64,000 nucleotides of DNA, taken from assembly GCF_024453815.1 (NCBI RefSeq), contig NZ_CP072934.1, forward strand, positions 1,178,001 to 1,242,000. The letters run 5' to 3'. Origin of the DNA: Corynebacterium pseudogenitalium. Its GTDB lineage: Bacteria > Actinomycetota > Actinomycetes > Mycobacteriales > Mycobacteriaceae. This document shows positions 8,174 through 17,161 of this stretch, piece after piece; position 1 is the stretch's first letter, and the number at the start of each line of letters is the position of its first letter. The translations under genes were made by a program, and so were the position numbers. Under the pieces are notes generated by a model, which saw only the letters and a list, made by a program, of their open reading frames with translations, did not search any database and was not told where the DNA came from.

Positions 8174-8749
8174 ATGCGGTCGCTGAATTTGCTCGGGGTC
8201 TACCCGGTCGGCCCGGAACACTTTCTGTGCGCGTTGCTGCACGCACCAGAGCAGAACCTATTCCTGCCAATTTGGCTTTCTCCATTTTCTGGAGGCAAGC
8301 TGGCCGCACTCATTGATGATGTAGGCCCCCTGAACCCGAGTATTTACGAAACGTATTTGGAAACGCTAAAGGATCTCGGCGCTCAAGTGCAGGCCGTGCG
8401 CATTGCGAGCTATTACGAAGGCGTGTTTCATGCCGAGGTGTTGCTGAGTACTGGCAGCAAAGTAGACACGAGCATGTCCGACGCGCTGCTTTTGGCTTGG
8501 ACAGGGGATATTGCTCTCGAGGTTGACCCTCAGGTTTTGCGGCAAGCCGGCATACGGATTTCCGCGGCAGATGCGAAAGGTATCTTTGACCTTGATCTTC
8601 CAGTTGTCGAAGGGGACGCTGAAGACGGAAGTGTTTCCGCAAGCGGTGACCCAGAAGCAGACCGCGATTTTGAGCAGCTGATGAAGAGCCTTGGCGCGGA
8701 TGATCTTTTTACTTCCGATGATGAAGATGGAGACGGGGCTGCCAACTAA
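8174..8749 (+). CDS. bifunctional nuclease-domain (DUF151) protein
   Basis: The 191-residue protein shows the DUF151/BFN pattern: a beta-rich N-terminus, a LFLPIWLSPFSG segment, the conserved helix with Y-E-T-x-L-E-x-L-K-D-L, and the DALLLAW motif near residue 105. An acidic tail of about 45 residues is rich in Asp and Glu. Family members have been reported as nucleases active on DNA and RNA, but the role in actinobacteria is not known. Its ATG lies one base after the ftsR stop, so the two are cotranslated. Conserved position between the two MerR genes hints at a function in the same circuit. Confidence 0.78.
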   Translation: MRSLNLLGVYPVGPEHFLCALLHAPEQNLFLPIWLSPFSGGKLAALIDDVGPLNPSIYETYLETLKDLGAQVQAVRIASYYEGVFHAEVLLSTGSKVDTSMSDALLLAWTGDIALEVDPQVLRQAGIRISAADAKGIFDLDLPVVEGDAEDGSVSASGDPEADRDFEQLMKSLGADDLFTSDDEDGDGAAN

Positions 8750-8755
8750 ACCTCC

Positions 8756-8778
8756 CTCAATGTAAAGTAAAGGTTGAG
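8756..8778. promoter_or_regulatory. inverted repeat, candidate regulator operator
   Basis: CTCAA and TTGAG form the ends of a 23-bp imperfect palindrome whose centre contains GTAAAG followed by TAAAG. It lies about 100 bases upstream of the second MerR gene. Regulators of this class often bind inverted repeats at their own promoters, so it could serve either of the two MerR-type proteins. This is inference. Confidence 0.4.
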
Positions 8779-8873
8779 ACTTCGGCGTGTCGGCCCGAGC
8801 TGATAGAGTCAAATGCCTAAGCTATCGGTACAAATACTGTTAGCCGAGACAATAGAAAACGGGAGTATGGAAA

Positions 8874-9449
8874 ATGAGCGATCTGCAACAAGAGCTTGAA
8901 CTTTCCGCAGTGGAAGGGCCTGTTCAGGAAACGCTGTTTGATATCGGGCCTTCTGACGAAGTGGGGTACCGAGTTCCGATTGCATGCCAGGTAGCAGGCA
9001 TCACGTACCGCCAGCTCGATTACTGGGCGCGCACTGACTTGGTGAAGCCTTCAATCCGTGGCGCAAAGGGCTCCGGCTCCCAGCGTCTCTACTCCTTCAA
9101 GGACATTCTGGTTTTGAAGATCGTGAAAGGTCTCTTGGATACCGGGATCTCACTGCAAAACATTCGCCTGGCCGTGGATAAGCTCCGTAACCGGGGTGTG
9201 AATGACATCGCCGAGATCACGTTGGTCTCTGATGGCGCTACGGTGTACGAGTGCCGCAGCAACGAGGAGGTCATTGACCTTCTCGGCGGCGGCCAGGGTG
9301 TCTTTGGTATCGCGGTCCCGCAGATTATGAAGGATCTCACTGGCACTATTGCTGACTTCCCAGCAGAAACCATCAATCCCGAACTCAATGACCCTCAGCC
9401 TGCCGGGTTTGATGAACTCGCAGATCGTCGCCGTCGTAAGTCTTCCTAG
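8874..9449 (+). CDS. MerR-family transcriptional regulator (Rv1830-like)
   Basis: The 191-residue protein has a MerR-type DNA-binding domain at about residues 30-105: PIACQVAGITYRQLDYWARTDLVKPS, then a wing with SQRLYSFKDILVLKIVKGLLDTG. The C-terminal half has no recognisable ligand domain. It is encoded after the FtsR and bifunctional-nuclease genes but behind its own 124-base gap, so it probably has its own promoter. The mycobacterial counterpart in the same position is linked to cell division control. The ATG is preceded by GGGAG thirteen bases upstream, with GGAAA closer. Confidence 0.82.
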   Translation: MSDLQQELELSAVEGPVQETLFDIGPSDEVGYRVPIACQVAGITYRQLDYWARTDLVKPSIRGAKGSGSQRLYSFKDILVLKIVKGLLDTGISLQNIRLAVDKLRNRGVNDIAEITLVSDGATVYECRSNEEVIDLLGGGQGVFGIAVPQIMKDLTGTIADFPAETINPELNDPQPAGFDELADRRRRKSS

Positions 9450-9457
9450 AGAGTTCT

Positions 9458-9506
9458 GAAAGGCTGCAGCCCCGCCGTTTACTCCCCGGCGGGGCTGCAG
9501 CCTTTC
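9458..9506. terminator. strong terminator hairpin between convergent genes
   Basis: Two 20-base arms (9458-9477 and 9487-9506) pair perfectly around a nine-base loop; the stem is GC-rich with GAAAG at the base. It sits between the rightward MerR gene and the leftward VWA gene and can stop transcription from both sides, with short A/T runs outside the stem. Confidence 0.85.
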
Positions 9507-9533
9507 GTACTGCTGTGGGTCTAGCGCAAGTGG

Positions 9534-10925
9534 TTAGTCCACAACGGCGGTCAGAGCGGCACTGACCTGCTCAGCGGATGGAGCCTCTTTCACCACGGAT
9601 GCGACATCTGTCACAGCCGTATCTGCAGGGCTATCGCCTACACGAACGACGTCAAGCTTGATTCGCTCACCGAGCCGGTCCTGCAGTGCTGCTGCCGCCT
9701 GTGGTGAACCATCATCATCGGCGGTGCCGGTGGTAATCAACACGATGCGAATATCGCGATCGAGCTCACGCATGGCATCGGCAGCAGCGAAGAGCGCTTC
9801 ACGAGTCTGCGGAGCACCACCGGTGCCAAGCAAGCTGGCGGTGTATGCGACGTCCTCGGCATCACTGGTCATAGCAATGTTGCTGCGCCAACCCTTCGTT
9901 ACACCAGGGTTCAGTGGGGAAGAGTAGTTCCAAAGCGCTACTTGATGGCCAGATTCGGTGACACGGTATGCAGCATCGCGTATCGCGGTGTCGACTGCTG
10001 GCTTGAAAGGCTGCATCGCATCTGACGTATCGTACAGGAATAACGTGTCCAGAGCTTGCTGTTGGTTTTCGGAACCAACTTCTTTCTGTTCCTTTTCTGT
10101 TTCATCGACCGGAATTTCTGCCACCTGGGACCAAACCTGATCAGGGACATCAACCACCTGTGATTTGCTATCAGTTTTCAACGTTGACGCCGCGTACTTC
10201 ATGAGGTCCTGCCCGGCGCGAGACTTATTCTCATCGACGTTATCAGTACTGTTCAGCGGGATACCGACGTAGTTCAAAACTGCATCTAGCGATGTGAAAA
10301 CCCGGTCACCGGATGCTTGTTCAATAGCTGCTGCGTATAGACTCTGTTCATCTTGGATTGACTCTATATCTTCCACTGCCTGCTGTTGTAGGACATCTAC
10401 GGCGCCTGCCTCATCTTTGGCAAGCAATGACGCAACAGCAACAGAGGCATCCGAGCGTTCAGGCAACACAAATCGCACTGACTCCAGCTTAAGTGTCGCT
10501 GGATCAGTAGAAGTTTGCCCCTCCACGCCGAGAGGTGCTGCGTAAACAATCTGTGGGTCAGGTACCGCCGCCGAGCGTTTTGCGTTCCTAAGTACGGCGT
10601 CTGGGTTCGCGGTTTCCGGAGCGAGAAGGATAGCTGCGTCCTCGACCTTATCGACGAGCTCTGCCTGCATACAGTAGTCCCGCACAACACGGTGCGACTC
10701 GTTGTACGCGGCTACGATCGCTTCACCGACCGATCGTTCCGTAGACGCTACTGGCAGTGAGAGTTCTCCAGACACGCACTGTGCTTCAGAAGCATCATCG
10801 GACTGTTCTGGCTTCAGCTTCATCATCAAAATGGCACTCAAAATCACAGCGAGCGCGACCAGAATGACCAGGATCGCTCCACCGGACAAGCGATAGTTAC
10901 TCTTGCCATCAGAATGTCGGCCCAT
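9534..10925 (-). CDS. membrane-anchored VWA-domain protein of unknown role
   Basis: The 463-residue protein has a short basic N-terminus, one membrane segment at about residues 15-37 (GGAILVILVALAVILSAI), and an outside part. The first 250 outside residues look like an alpha/beta solute-binding fold. The C-terminal 180 residues form a von Willebrand A domain starting TLFLYDTSDAM, where a metal-site DxSxS motif is replaced by DTSDA, and continuing GTGGAPQTREALFAAADAM and IRIVLITTGTADDDG. VWA proteins usually make metal-dependent protein contacts. Similar substrate-binding/VWA fusions occur in actinobacteria without a defined function. It stands alone, with a 51-base gap to the gene upstream of it. 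Confidence 0.7.
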   Translation of the reverse strand: MGRHSDGKSNYRLSGGAILVILVALAVILSAILMMKLKPEQSDDASEAQCVSGELSLPVASTERSVGEAIVAAYNESHRVVRDYCMQAELVDKVEDAAILLAPETANPDAVLRNAKRSAAVPDPQIVYAAPLGVEGQTSTDPATLKLESVRFVLPERSDASVAVASLLAKDEAGAVDVLQQQAVEDIESIQDEQSLYAAAIEQASGDRVFTSLDAVLNYVGIPLNSTDNVDENKSRAGQDLMKYAASTLKTDSKSQVVDVPDQVWSQVAEIPVDETEKEQKEVGSENQQQALDTLFLYDTSDAMQPFKPAVDTAIRDAAYRVTESGHQVALWNYSSPLNPGVTKGWRSNIAMTSDAEDVAYTASLLGTGGAPQTREALFAAADAMRELDRDIRIVLITTGTADDDGSPQAAAALQDRLGERIKLDVVRVGDSPADTAVTDVASVVKEAPSAEQVSAALTAVVD

Positions 10926-10976
10926 GCCAATACCGTCCTTACTTCGTGTACAACCCGTCTAGCGTTGTCACACAGT

Positions 10977-11843
10977 CTATCGCCCTAGAACTACGTCGAG
11001 GAGAGCGACGAGCCGGGAGCGTAATTCTTCTCCACGCGCGCTGAGCGCTCGTTGGCGCTGCACGTACGTGGCTTTTCCCTCGGTAGTCTCCACAGGAACG
11101 ATGTCGAAGCCGAGTTCCCGGCAGTCGTACGGGGATGCCTCCATATCGAGGCGACGCGCGTCCTTGGCCAATTCGAAACAGTCAAGGAGGAGCTCACCAG
11201 GGACCAATGGGCCCAGTTTCAAAGCCCACTTAAACAGATCCATGGTGGCGTGCACACAGCCTGGTTGTTCCCTCGATACCTGGTCTTCCCTCCGCAACGC
11301 CACAACGTTGAGGGGGCGAGCTGGGGGAGTAAAGAAACGAAACGCGTCGAAGTGGCTGCATCGAAGCTGATGAGATTCAACCACTGAGTTCGTGCCGTCT
11401 GCTCCGAGACGAAGCGGAAGATCATGACGAGGGCGTTCCTCGCGGTACAACATTGCCCATTCATGCAAACCGAAGCAGTCAAAGTGCGCCGAACGAGAGG
11501 CTGTCGCGCGAAGTAGTTCGTCAATTTCCCGAACGTCTTGTTCACGGTGCTCAAGAAACGACGCGATGTTTGCGCACACGTGCCTGCTGTCTACAACTTG
11601 GTAGTCGCGCCATGAAGCTTGAGGAAGCGTAGAGGCGTCGAGAAGCACTGTATTTGCGCCAGGATGCCACTTCTTAAGGTGTGTGGGGCGGAACCTGTAG
11701 TAGTCGAACAGGAAGTCCCACACCGGGTGCTTCTGTGCGCGACGACGGCGAGCTAGGTGTGGCTCGACGAATCCGGCCGCACGTTCCTCATGCGACGCGA
11801 TCCGAGCCTCGTATTCGGCTGACTCCAGGAACGTACGAATCAT
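10977..11843 (-). CDS. conserved actinobacterial protein, often labelled 3-methyladenine DNA glycosylase
   Basis: The 288-residue protein has the block HPVWDFLFDYYRFRPTHLKKWHPG near residue 40, which I recognise from actinobacterial proteins annotated as 3-methyladenine DNA glycosylase. Later blocks are FDCFGLHEWAMLYR, LRCSHFDAFRFF and GCVHATMDLFKWALKLGPLVP. No helix-hairpin-helix or other glycosylase signature is evident, so the enzymatic label is uncertain. Its start overlaps the stop of the upstream CNNM-type gene by four bases, making it the last gene of a string that begins with the DEAD-box helicase or further upstream. Confidence 0.6.
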   Translation of the reverse strand: MIRTFLESAEYEARIASHEERAAGFVEPHLARRRRAQKHPVWDFLFDYYRFRPTHLKKWHPGANTVLLDASTLPQASWRDYQVVDSRHVCANIASFLEHREQDVREIDELLRATASRSAHFDCFGLHEWAMLYREERPRHDLPLRLGADGTNSVVESHQLRCSHFDAFRFFTPPARPLNVVALRREDQVSREQPGCVHATMDLFKWALKLGPLVPGELLLDCFELAKDARRLDMEASPYDCRELGFDIVPVETTEGKATYVQRQRALSARGEELRSRLVALLDVVLGR

Positions 11844-12892
11844 GAATTCTCGTGGGTCCAGTCTGCGACCGTGCCCACGTACTCCTCAATGACGTCCTCA
11901 AGAGCAAGTACGCCAACGAGGCGACCTTGATCGCGGACCTGAGCCATGTGTGCAGAGCGACGGTGCAGCGACGTCAGCGCACTATCCAGCGACTCAGAGC
12001 CATCAATCACCATCAATGGGCGGATGCGGCTCACCGGTACCAGTGGATCATCCTCATCGGACTCCATCAGGTCCAAAATGTCCTTCACGTGAATATATCC
12101 AACGAGAATGCCGGAAGGCCTAGCAACGGGGAAGCGCGAATATCCGGTTTCACGTACAGCTTGCTCGATTATCGAAAGCGCGACGCCCTCAGGGTAAAAG
12201 GGGATGGTTGTCAGACGATCGAGCGGGATCATTACCTCTTTGAGGTTCCTCGACTCAGAGCGCAGCGCCTTTGAAAGGCGAGCTGTTTCCTCAGCGTCAA
12301 GAAGACCCTCTTCGCGTGATTCACGAATCATGTTTGCCAGCTGTTTCTGGTCCACAGTGGATGAAAGCTCATCGCGTTGTTCAATACCAAACAGAGCCAG
12401 CGTCTTACGCGCTACCCAGTTCAAGAAGCGAATAAACGGCCCCGTGGCCTTCATCCAAAGCGTCATAGCGGGGGTAAGCCAAACAGCAGTTGACTCTGGT
12501 CCGGCAATCGCAATGTTCTTCGGCACCATCTCGCCGAACAAAATATGCAAGAAGGAGATGAACGCCAGCGCAATCACGAAGGAAACAGGATGCAGCCACT
12601 CACCCGGCAACCCCATCGCGAGAAACGGAACTTCAACATAGTGTGCAACCGCAGGCTCAGCGACCTTACCGAGCACGAGCGACGCGATGGTGATGCCCAG
12701 TTGGGCACCTGCGAGGTAAATCGAGAGGTGTTCCGTCGCGTACAGCACGCCAGTAACATTTGTCTTGCCTTGTGCCTGCATTGACTCCAATCGATCGCGC
12801 CTGGAGGACACGAGTGCGAACTCGGACGCAACGAAGAACGCGTTGAGCGCCAGCAGGACCAAAATGAGAAGGAATGCTACCCAAATATTCAC
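11840..12892 (-). CDS. CNNM/HlyC-CorC-type membrane protein, short form
   Basis: The 350-residue protein has an N-terminal DUF21/CNNM membrane domain (about residues 1-190, with several hydrophobic segments and the GEMVPKNIAI motif) and a CBS-domain pair at about 205-340 (VMIPLDRLTTIP, GYSRFPVARPSG, GVLALEDVIEEYVG). It stops just after the second CBS and lacks the C-terminal CorC_HlyC domain that its neighbour has. The family is involved in magnesium or other divalent cation efflux/homeostasis, with CBS domains sensing nucleotides. It overlaps the upstream paralogue by four bases and is surely cotranslated with it. Confidence 0.85.
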   Translation of the reverse strand: MNIWVAFLLILVLLALNAFFVASEFALVSSRRDRLESMQAQGKTNVTGVLYATEHLSIYLAGAQLGITIASLVLGKVAEPAVAHYVEVPFLAMGLPGEWLHPVSFVIALAFISFLHILFGEMVPKNIAIAGPESTAVWLTPAMTLWMKATGPFIRFLNWVARKTLALFGIEQRDELSSTVDQKQLANMIRESREEGLLDAEETARLSKALRSESRNLKEVMIPLDRLTTIPFYPEGVALSIIEQAVRETGYSRFPVARPSGILVGYIHVKDILDLMESDEDDPLVPVSRIRPLMVIDGSESLDSALTSLHRRSAHMAQVRDQGRLVGVLALEDVIEEYVGTVADWTHENS

Positions 12893-14283
12893 TGTGCTGA
12901 CCTCCTCTGAAACTCGATTGCTTCCTCTGGAGAAATCGGACTCAAAATTGCCCTGTCGATCCTGCGATCATCCATTGTGGAAACCCTTGCGAGCCAGTGG
13001 CCAGCGCTGCCTGTTTCAAACTGTTCCTGGAAATCGGCTGTGCCGGAGGGGAGCACTACTTTGTCGCCAACTGTCGGGATATGTCCAAGTGCTGACATAA
13101 TCAGTCCTCCAAGAGTTTCGTAAGGCCCCTCGGGTGCAACATAACCGAGCTCCTCCTGCAGTTCATCGAGCCGCACCAAACCAGAAATCTCCCACGACGT
13201 TCCGACGTGTAAAAAGTCCCGCTCGGATTCGCGGTCGTCGTACTCGTCGTACACCTCACCGAGGATCTCCTCGACTACGTCCTCAATCGTGACCAGACCT
13301 TGCGTTCCGCCGAACTCATCCGCAACCAGCACTACCTGTGAGCCCGCGGAACGAACCCTGTTGAGCACCGCATCGCCGTCAAGCGTCCCCGGGATAAACG
13401 GAACTGGCTTGGCCAGCGTTGACAGCTTGGTGGTTGCACGCTGCTTCTTATCTACCGAAAAGGCGTCTTTGATGTGGACCACGCCTATTGTGTCGTCCAA
13501 GTCACCGCGGCGGACGGGGAAGCGCGAATGGCCTGTCTCACGTGCAAACGCAATCAAATCCGCTACGGTGTCCTCAGCGTCAAGCGCATTAATGGTTGAA
13601 CGTGGCGTCATCACGGCTTCGGCGGTGGTCTCTCCGAACTGCAGCGATCTGTCGATCACCGCTGCGGTATCTGCGTCAAGGTCTCCAGACTCCATCGAGT
13701 TTCGGACCACCGCACCCAGCTCTTGGCCAGAACGAGCGGAGGCTAGCTCATCTGCTGGCTCAATCCCGAGTTTTCGCACAACCCAGTTCGCCGAAGAATT
13801 GAGCCACTTAATAAACCAACCAGCTGCGGTATTAAACGCATTCACAGGAGGTACCACGACCCGCGCAGTCTTCAGCGGATCCGTAATCGCCATGTTCTTT
13901 GGAACAAGTTCGCCAAAAACCATCGAGAGCAATGTCGCAATCGCCAACGCAAGGATCAGCGCTACTGTCGTTGAGGCCGCTTCACTCAGACCAACGAGCT
14001 CAAGCAGGGGGGTGAAGAACTTCCCCAACACCGGCTCGGCGAGGAAGCCAGCTGCGAGCGTCGTCACGGTAATACCGAGTTGCGCGCCTGACAACACGAA
14101 CGAAAGGTTCGCGTGGTCTCGAGCGACGGCTTTCGCCGTGCGGTCGCCGACCTCCCGGACGTGCTCATCGATAGTTGAGCGCTCGAGTCCTGTCATTGCA
14201 AACTCGATTGCAACGAACAGGCCCGTTGAGGCCGTCAACAAGATGAAGCCCAAAAGAGCAAAGATTGAAATGACTATATCCAT
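12889..14283 (-). CDS. CNNM/HlyC-CorC-type membrane protein, full length
   Basis: The 464-residue protein has the full order: DUF21/CNNM transmembrane domain (residues 1-195, with FGELVPKNMAI), two CBS domains (about 215-335, with VMTPRSTINAL, GHSRFPVRRGD, EFGGTQGLVTIEDVVEEILGEV) and a CorC_HlyC transporter-associated domain (about 350-440). Such proteins act in divalent cation homeostasis in the cytoplasmic membrane. The next gene downstream is a shorter paralogue, and the two may form a heteromer. The gene starts three bases after the helicase gene stop, an operon arrangement. Confidence 0.88.
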   Translation of the reverse strand: MDIVISIFALLGFILLTASTGLFVAIEFAMTGLERSTIDEHVREVGDRTAKAVARDHANLSFVLSGAQLGITVTTLAAGFLAEPVLGKFFTPLLELVGLSEAASTTVALILALAIATLLSMVFGELVPKNMAITDPLKTARVVVPPVNAFNTAAGWFIKWLNSSANWVVRKLGIEPADELASARSGQELGAVVRNSMESGDLDADTAAVIDRSLQFGETTAEAVMTPRSTINALDAEDTVADLIAFARETGHSRFPVRRGDLDDTIGVVHIKDAFSVDKKQRATTKLSTLAKPVPFIPGTLDGDAVLNRVRSAGSQVVLVADEFGGTQGLVTIEDVVEEILGEVYDEYDDRESERDFLHVGTSWEISGLVRLDELQEELGYVAPEGPYETLGGLIMSALGHIPTVGDKVVLPSGTADFQEQFETGSAGHWLARVSTMDDRRIDRAILSPISPEEAIEFQRRSAQ

Positions 14284-14286
14284 CGA

Positions 14287-15603
14287 CTATGACCGAGGCG
14301 TCCGACGCCTACCGCTCCTTCCCGTCGACCGTCGTCGTTGAGCATTCGCACTGGGGCGTTTCGAACGCCTGGTTGCGTTGTGGTTCTTTCGCTGATGTGG
14401 TGGCTGGCCACCAGGCGGTGGCAGGGGCTTCCCAGACGGCTGCCGAGCTCCGGTGATCTCAACGACCTCAGGTGTAAGCTCCTGCGCCCGGACTTCGGTC
14501 GCTCGCACTCCAGCTTTGTTTAGAAGCGAGCGAACCTCCTTACGCTGTTCATCCATGACCAACGTAACAACGTTGCCCTCAGTGCCCGCACGCGCTGTAC
14601 GCCCCGCGCGGTGCAAGTATGCCTTGTGTTCTGCAGGCGGGTCGATGTGGACAACGAGTGAGACTCCCGAAACGTCGATTCCGCGTGCTGCGATGTCCGT
14701 CGCAACTAAGACTGGAGTTGAACCATCAGCGAACCCCTCTAGTGCGCGAGTTCGAGCACCTTGACCTTTGTCACCGTGAATTCCCTGCGCGTGAACTCCG
14801 GCGCGACGAAGCTTCTTCACCTGCCTGTCCACACCATGCTTCGTGCGCATAAACATGATCGTCTTGCCTTCGCGTGCGGCGATTTCCAGCACTCGAGCAT
14901 TGCGCGACTCGCGACTGCCACACAACAGGACGAAGTGTTTCATGGTCTTTACAGCTGACTTCGCTGGAGCTGTGGAGTGCGTAACCGGATTATGCATGTA
15001 CCTGTCAACGATTCTCTGTACATCGCCATCGAGCGTTGCAGAAAACAGTAACTTCTGGGAATCCTTTGGCGCTCGGTCGACAAGCTTGATGACCTGAGGC
15101 ATGAAGCCCATGTCGGCCATCTGGTCGGCTTCATCAAGCGTGACGATCTCCAGAGCCCGAAAATCGAGGACGCCACGCTGCAATAGATCCTCTGCACGGC
15201 CCGGTGTCGCCACCAAGAGGTCGACTGGTGCCGCCAAAGCGCGGATCTGCGTGTTGATATTGACGCCACCAACTACATCCAGCACGCGAAGGCCTTGTGC
15301 GCTCGCAGGGCTGTTCAATCGCTGTTGAATCTGGCTTGCTAATTCACGCGTCGGTGCGAGCACAAGTCCACGGGGCCGTCCAGGCTGACTTGGTGCACCA
15401 CTCAGACGCGCCAACATCGGCAAACCAAACGTAAAAGTCTTGCCGGAGCCGGTCGGACCACGCCCAAGCACGTCTCTGCCTGCTAGGGCATCAGGAATAG
15501 CCGCTTCCTGAATTGGAAACGGCCGAGTAATTCCTTCTGCGTTGAGCGCGCGCACCAGGGGGTGGGGAAGGCCGAGATCGGCAAAACTTTTCATTGCAAA
15601 CAC
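14287..15603 (-). CDS. DEAD-box ATP-dependent RNA helicase
   Basis: The 438-residue protein has the helicase core in standard order: Q motif (FADLGLPHPLVRALNAEG with FPIQ), Walker A GPTGSGKT, PTRELA, TPGR, DEAD (TLDEADQM), SAT, and in the second RecA domain GDKGQGARTRALEGF, TDIAARGIDV and HRAGRTARAG. A basic Arg/Ser/Pro-rich tail of about 60 residues probably binds RNA. It belongs to the RhlE-like group that remodels rRNA or mRNA structure. The first Met is at 15603; a second Met three residues on (15594) fits the family equally well. It lies 37 bases downstream of gnd and heads the CNNM gene string. Confidence 0.9.
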   Translation of the reverse strand: MFAMKSFADLGLPHPLVRALNAEGITRPFPIQEAAIPDALAGRDVLGRGPTGSGKTFTFGLPMLARLSGAPSQPGRPRGLVLAPTRELASQIQQRLNSPASAQGLRVLDVVGGVNINTQIRALAAPVDLLVATPGRAEDLLQRGVLDFRALEIVTLDEADQMADMGFMPQVIKLVDRAPKDSQKLLFSATLDGDVQRIVDRYMHNPVTHSTAPAKSAVKTMKHFVLLCGSRESRNARVLEIAAREGKTIMFMRTKHGVDRQVKKLRRAGVHAQGIHGDKGQGARTRALEGFADGSTPVLVATDIAARGIDVSGVSLVVHIDPPAEHKAYLHRAGRTARAGTEGNVVTLVMDEQRKEVRSLLNKAGVRATEVRAQELTPEVVEITGARQPSGKPLPPPGGQPPHQRKNHNATRRSKRPSANAQRRRSTGRSGRRRTPRS

Positions 15604-15640
15604 CCTAGTGCCTTTTTGCGGTCAGGTGCTATCGCCACGC

Positions 15641-17125
15641 TTAGTAACGAAGCTCCTTGCGGTCGCCAGACCACGCGATATGGAACGTGCCGTCCATATC
15701 GACGCGCTTGTAGGTGTGCGCACCGAAGAAATCACGTTGTCCCTGAATCAGCGCCGCAGGCAAGCGGTCTGCACGCAAGGAATCGTAGTAGGAGAGCGAG
15801 GACGCGAATACCGGAACCGGAAGCCCGAGCTGCGTAGCCGTTATGACGACGCGACGCCACGCATCAATGACGCCGCCCTCCAGCTCATTGCGGAAGTAAG
15901 GGTCGAGCAACAGTGATGGCAGCTCAGGGTTTTTCTCATACGCCTCGGTGATGCGGTCGAGGAACTTCGCGCGGATAATGCAGCCACCACGCCAAATCTT
16001 CGCCAGCTCACCAGGCTTCAGACCCCAGTCGTACTCCTCGGAACCCGCAGCAATTTCATCAAAGCCTTGCGCGTACGCAACGAGCTTTGAGGCGTACAGA
16101 GCACGCCGGACATCCTCGACGAACTGCGCCTTGTCCAGACCAAGGTCAGCGAACGAAGCTTCTACGCCACTAGGGAGGTTGGCCTCCAAGGCCGCGGTGC
16201 GTTGCGCAGTAGAAGAAGAAAGCGCACGAGCAAACACTGCTTCGCCGATGCCAGTGACTGGGACGCCCAAGTCTAGGGCCTCCTTCACAGTCCAGCGACC
16301 CGTGCCCTTCTGGCCAGCCGCGTCCACAACGACGTCGACAAACGGTTTGCCTGTTTGCTCATCGACTTGCTTCAGTACCTCAGCGGTGATCTCGATCAGG
16401 TAGGAATCCAGGTCACCCTCATTCCACTCGGAGAAGATTTCAGCGATCTCCGCCGGCTCCAACCCAGCTGCGTAGCGAAGCAAATGGTATGCCTCGCCGA
16501 TGACCTGCATATCGGCGTACTCGATGCCGTTATGCACCATCTTGACGAAGTGTCCGGCACCATTTGGGCCAATGTGGGTCACGCACGGAACGCCATCGAC
16601 TTTCGCGGCAATATCCTCAAGGAGTGGGCCAAGCGCCTCCCATGACTCGACAGGACCACCAGGCATGATCGAAGGACCAAGCAGTGCACCTTCCTCGCCG
16701 CCAGAGATACCTGCGCCGACGAAGTGGCGCCCCTTTTCAGCGACTTCTTTCTCACGGCGGATCGTATCGGTGAACAACGAGTTACCGCCATCGATGATGA
16801 TATCGCCCTCATCCATCGCTTCGACGAGCTGATTGATCACTGCATCCGTAGCCTTGCCAGCCTGGACCATGATGACAGCACGGCGTGGACGCTCCAGCGA
16901 GGCAACAAAGTCCTCAATCGTTTCAGATGGGATAAACGAGCCCTCATCCCCGTGCTCGGCCATTACGGCGCGAGTCTTCTCAGGGGACCGGTTGTAGATA
17001 GCAACCGTATGTCCGTTGCGGGCGAAATTACGTGCTAGGTTCGAACCCATCACCGCCATACCGACAACGCCGATCTGGGCGAGATGAGTCTGGGACTGAT
17101 TCGTATCATGCTCGGTGGTAGTCAT
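15641..17125 (-). CDS. gnd: 6-phosphogluconate dehydrogenase, decarboxylating
   Basis: The 494-residue enzyme oxidises and decarboxylates 6-phosphogluconate to ribulose 5-phosphate with NADP+, in the pentose phosphate pathway. Visible signatures are the Rossmann motif GVVGMAVMGSNLARN, the NR box (IYNRSPEKT) that selects NADP, the substrate loop GAGISGGEEGALLGPSIMPGG, the active-site lysine segment GHFVKMVHNGIEY, and GRWTVKEALDLGVP. Length matches the long dimeric enzyme. It is divergent from the thioesterase gene, with 36 bases between the starts, so the promoter regions overlap. Confidence 0.96.
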   Translation of the reverse strand: MTTTEHDTNQSQTHLAQIGVVGMAVMGSNLARNFARNGHTVAIYNRSPEKTRAVMAEHGDEGSFIPSETIEDFVASLERPRRAVIMVQAGKATDAVINQLVEAMDEGDIIIDGGNSLFTDTIRREKEVAEKGRHFVGAGISGGEEGALLGPSIMPGGPVESWEALGPLLEDIAAKVDGVPCVTHIGPNGAGHFVKMVHNGIEYADMQVIGEAYHLLRYAAGLEPAEIAEIFSEWNEGDLDSYLIEITAEVLKQVDEQTGKPFVDVVVDAAGQKGTGRWTVKEALDLGVPVTGIGEAVFARALSSSTAQRTAALEANLPSGVEASFADLGLDKAQFVEDVRRALYASKLVAYAQGFDEIAAGSEEYDWGLKPGELAKIWRGGCIIRAKFLDRITEAYEKNPELPSLLLDPYFRNELEGGVIDAWRRVVITATQLGLPVPVFASSLSYYDSLRADRLPAALIQGQRDFFGAHTYKRVDMDGTFHIAWSGDRKELRY

Positions 17126-17161
17126 GCAGACAATACTACGCTGCTGAGAGGAAAGAACGGA

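Noticed and set aside
13289-14341. Open frame of 350 residues opposite the full-length CNNM gene
   Set aside because: It is antisense to a well-supported gene, is Ser/Thr/Pro-rich with no motif, and has no ribosome binding site.
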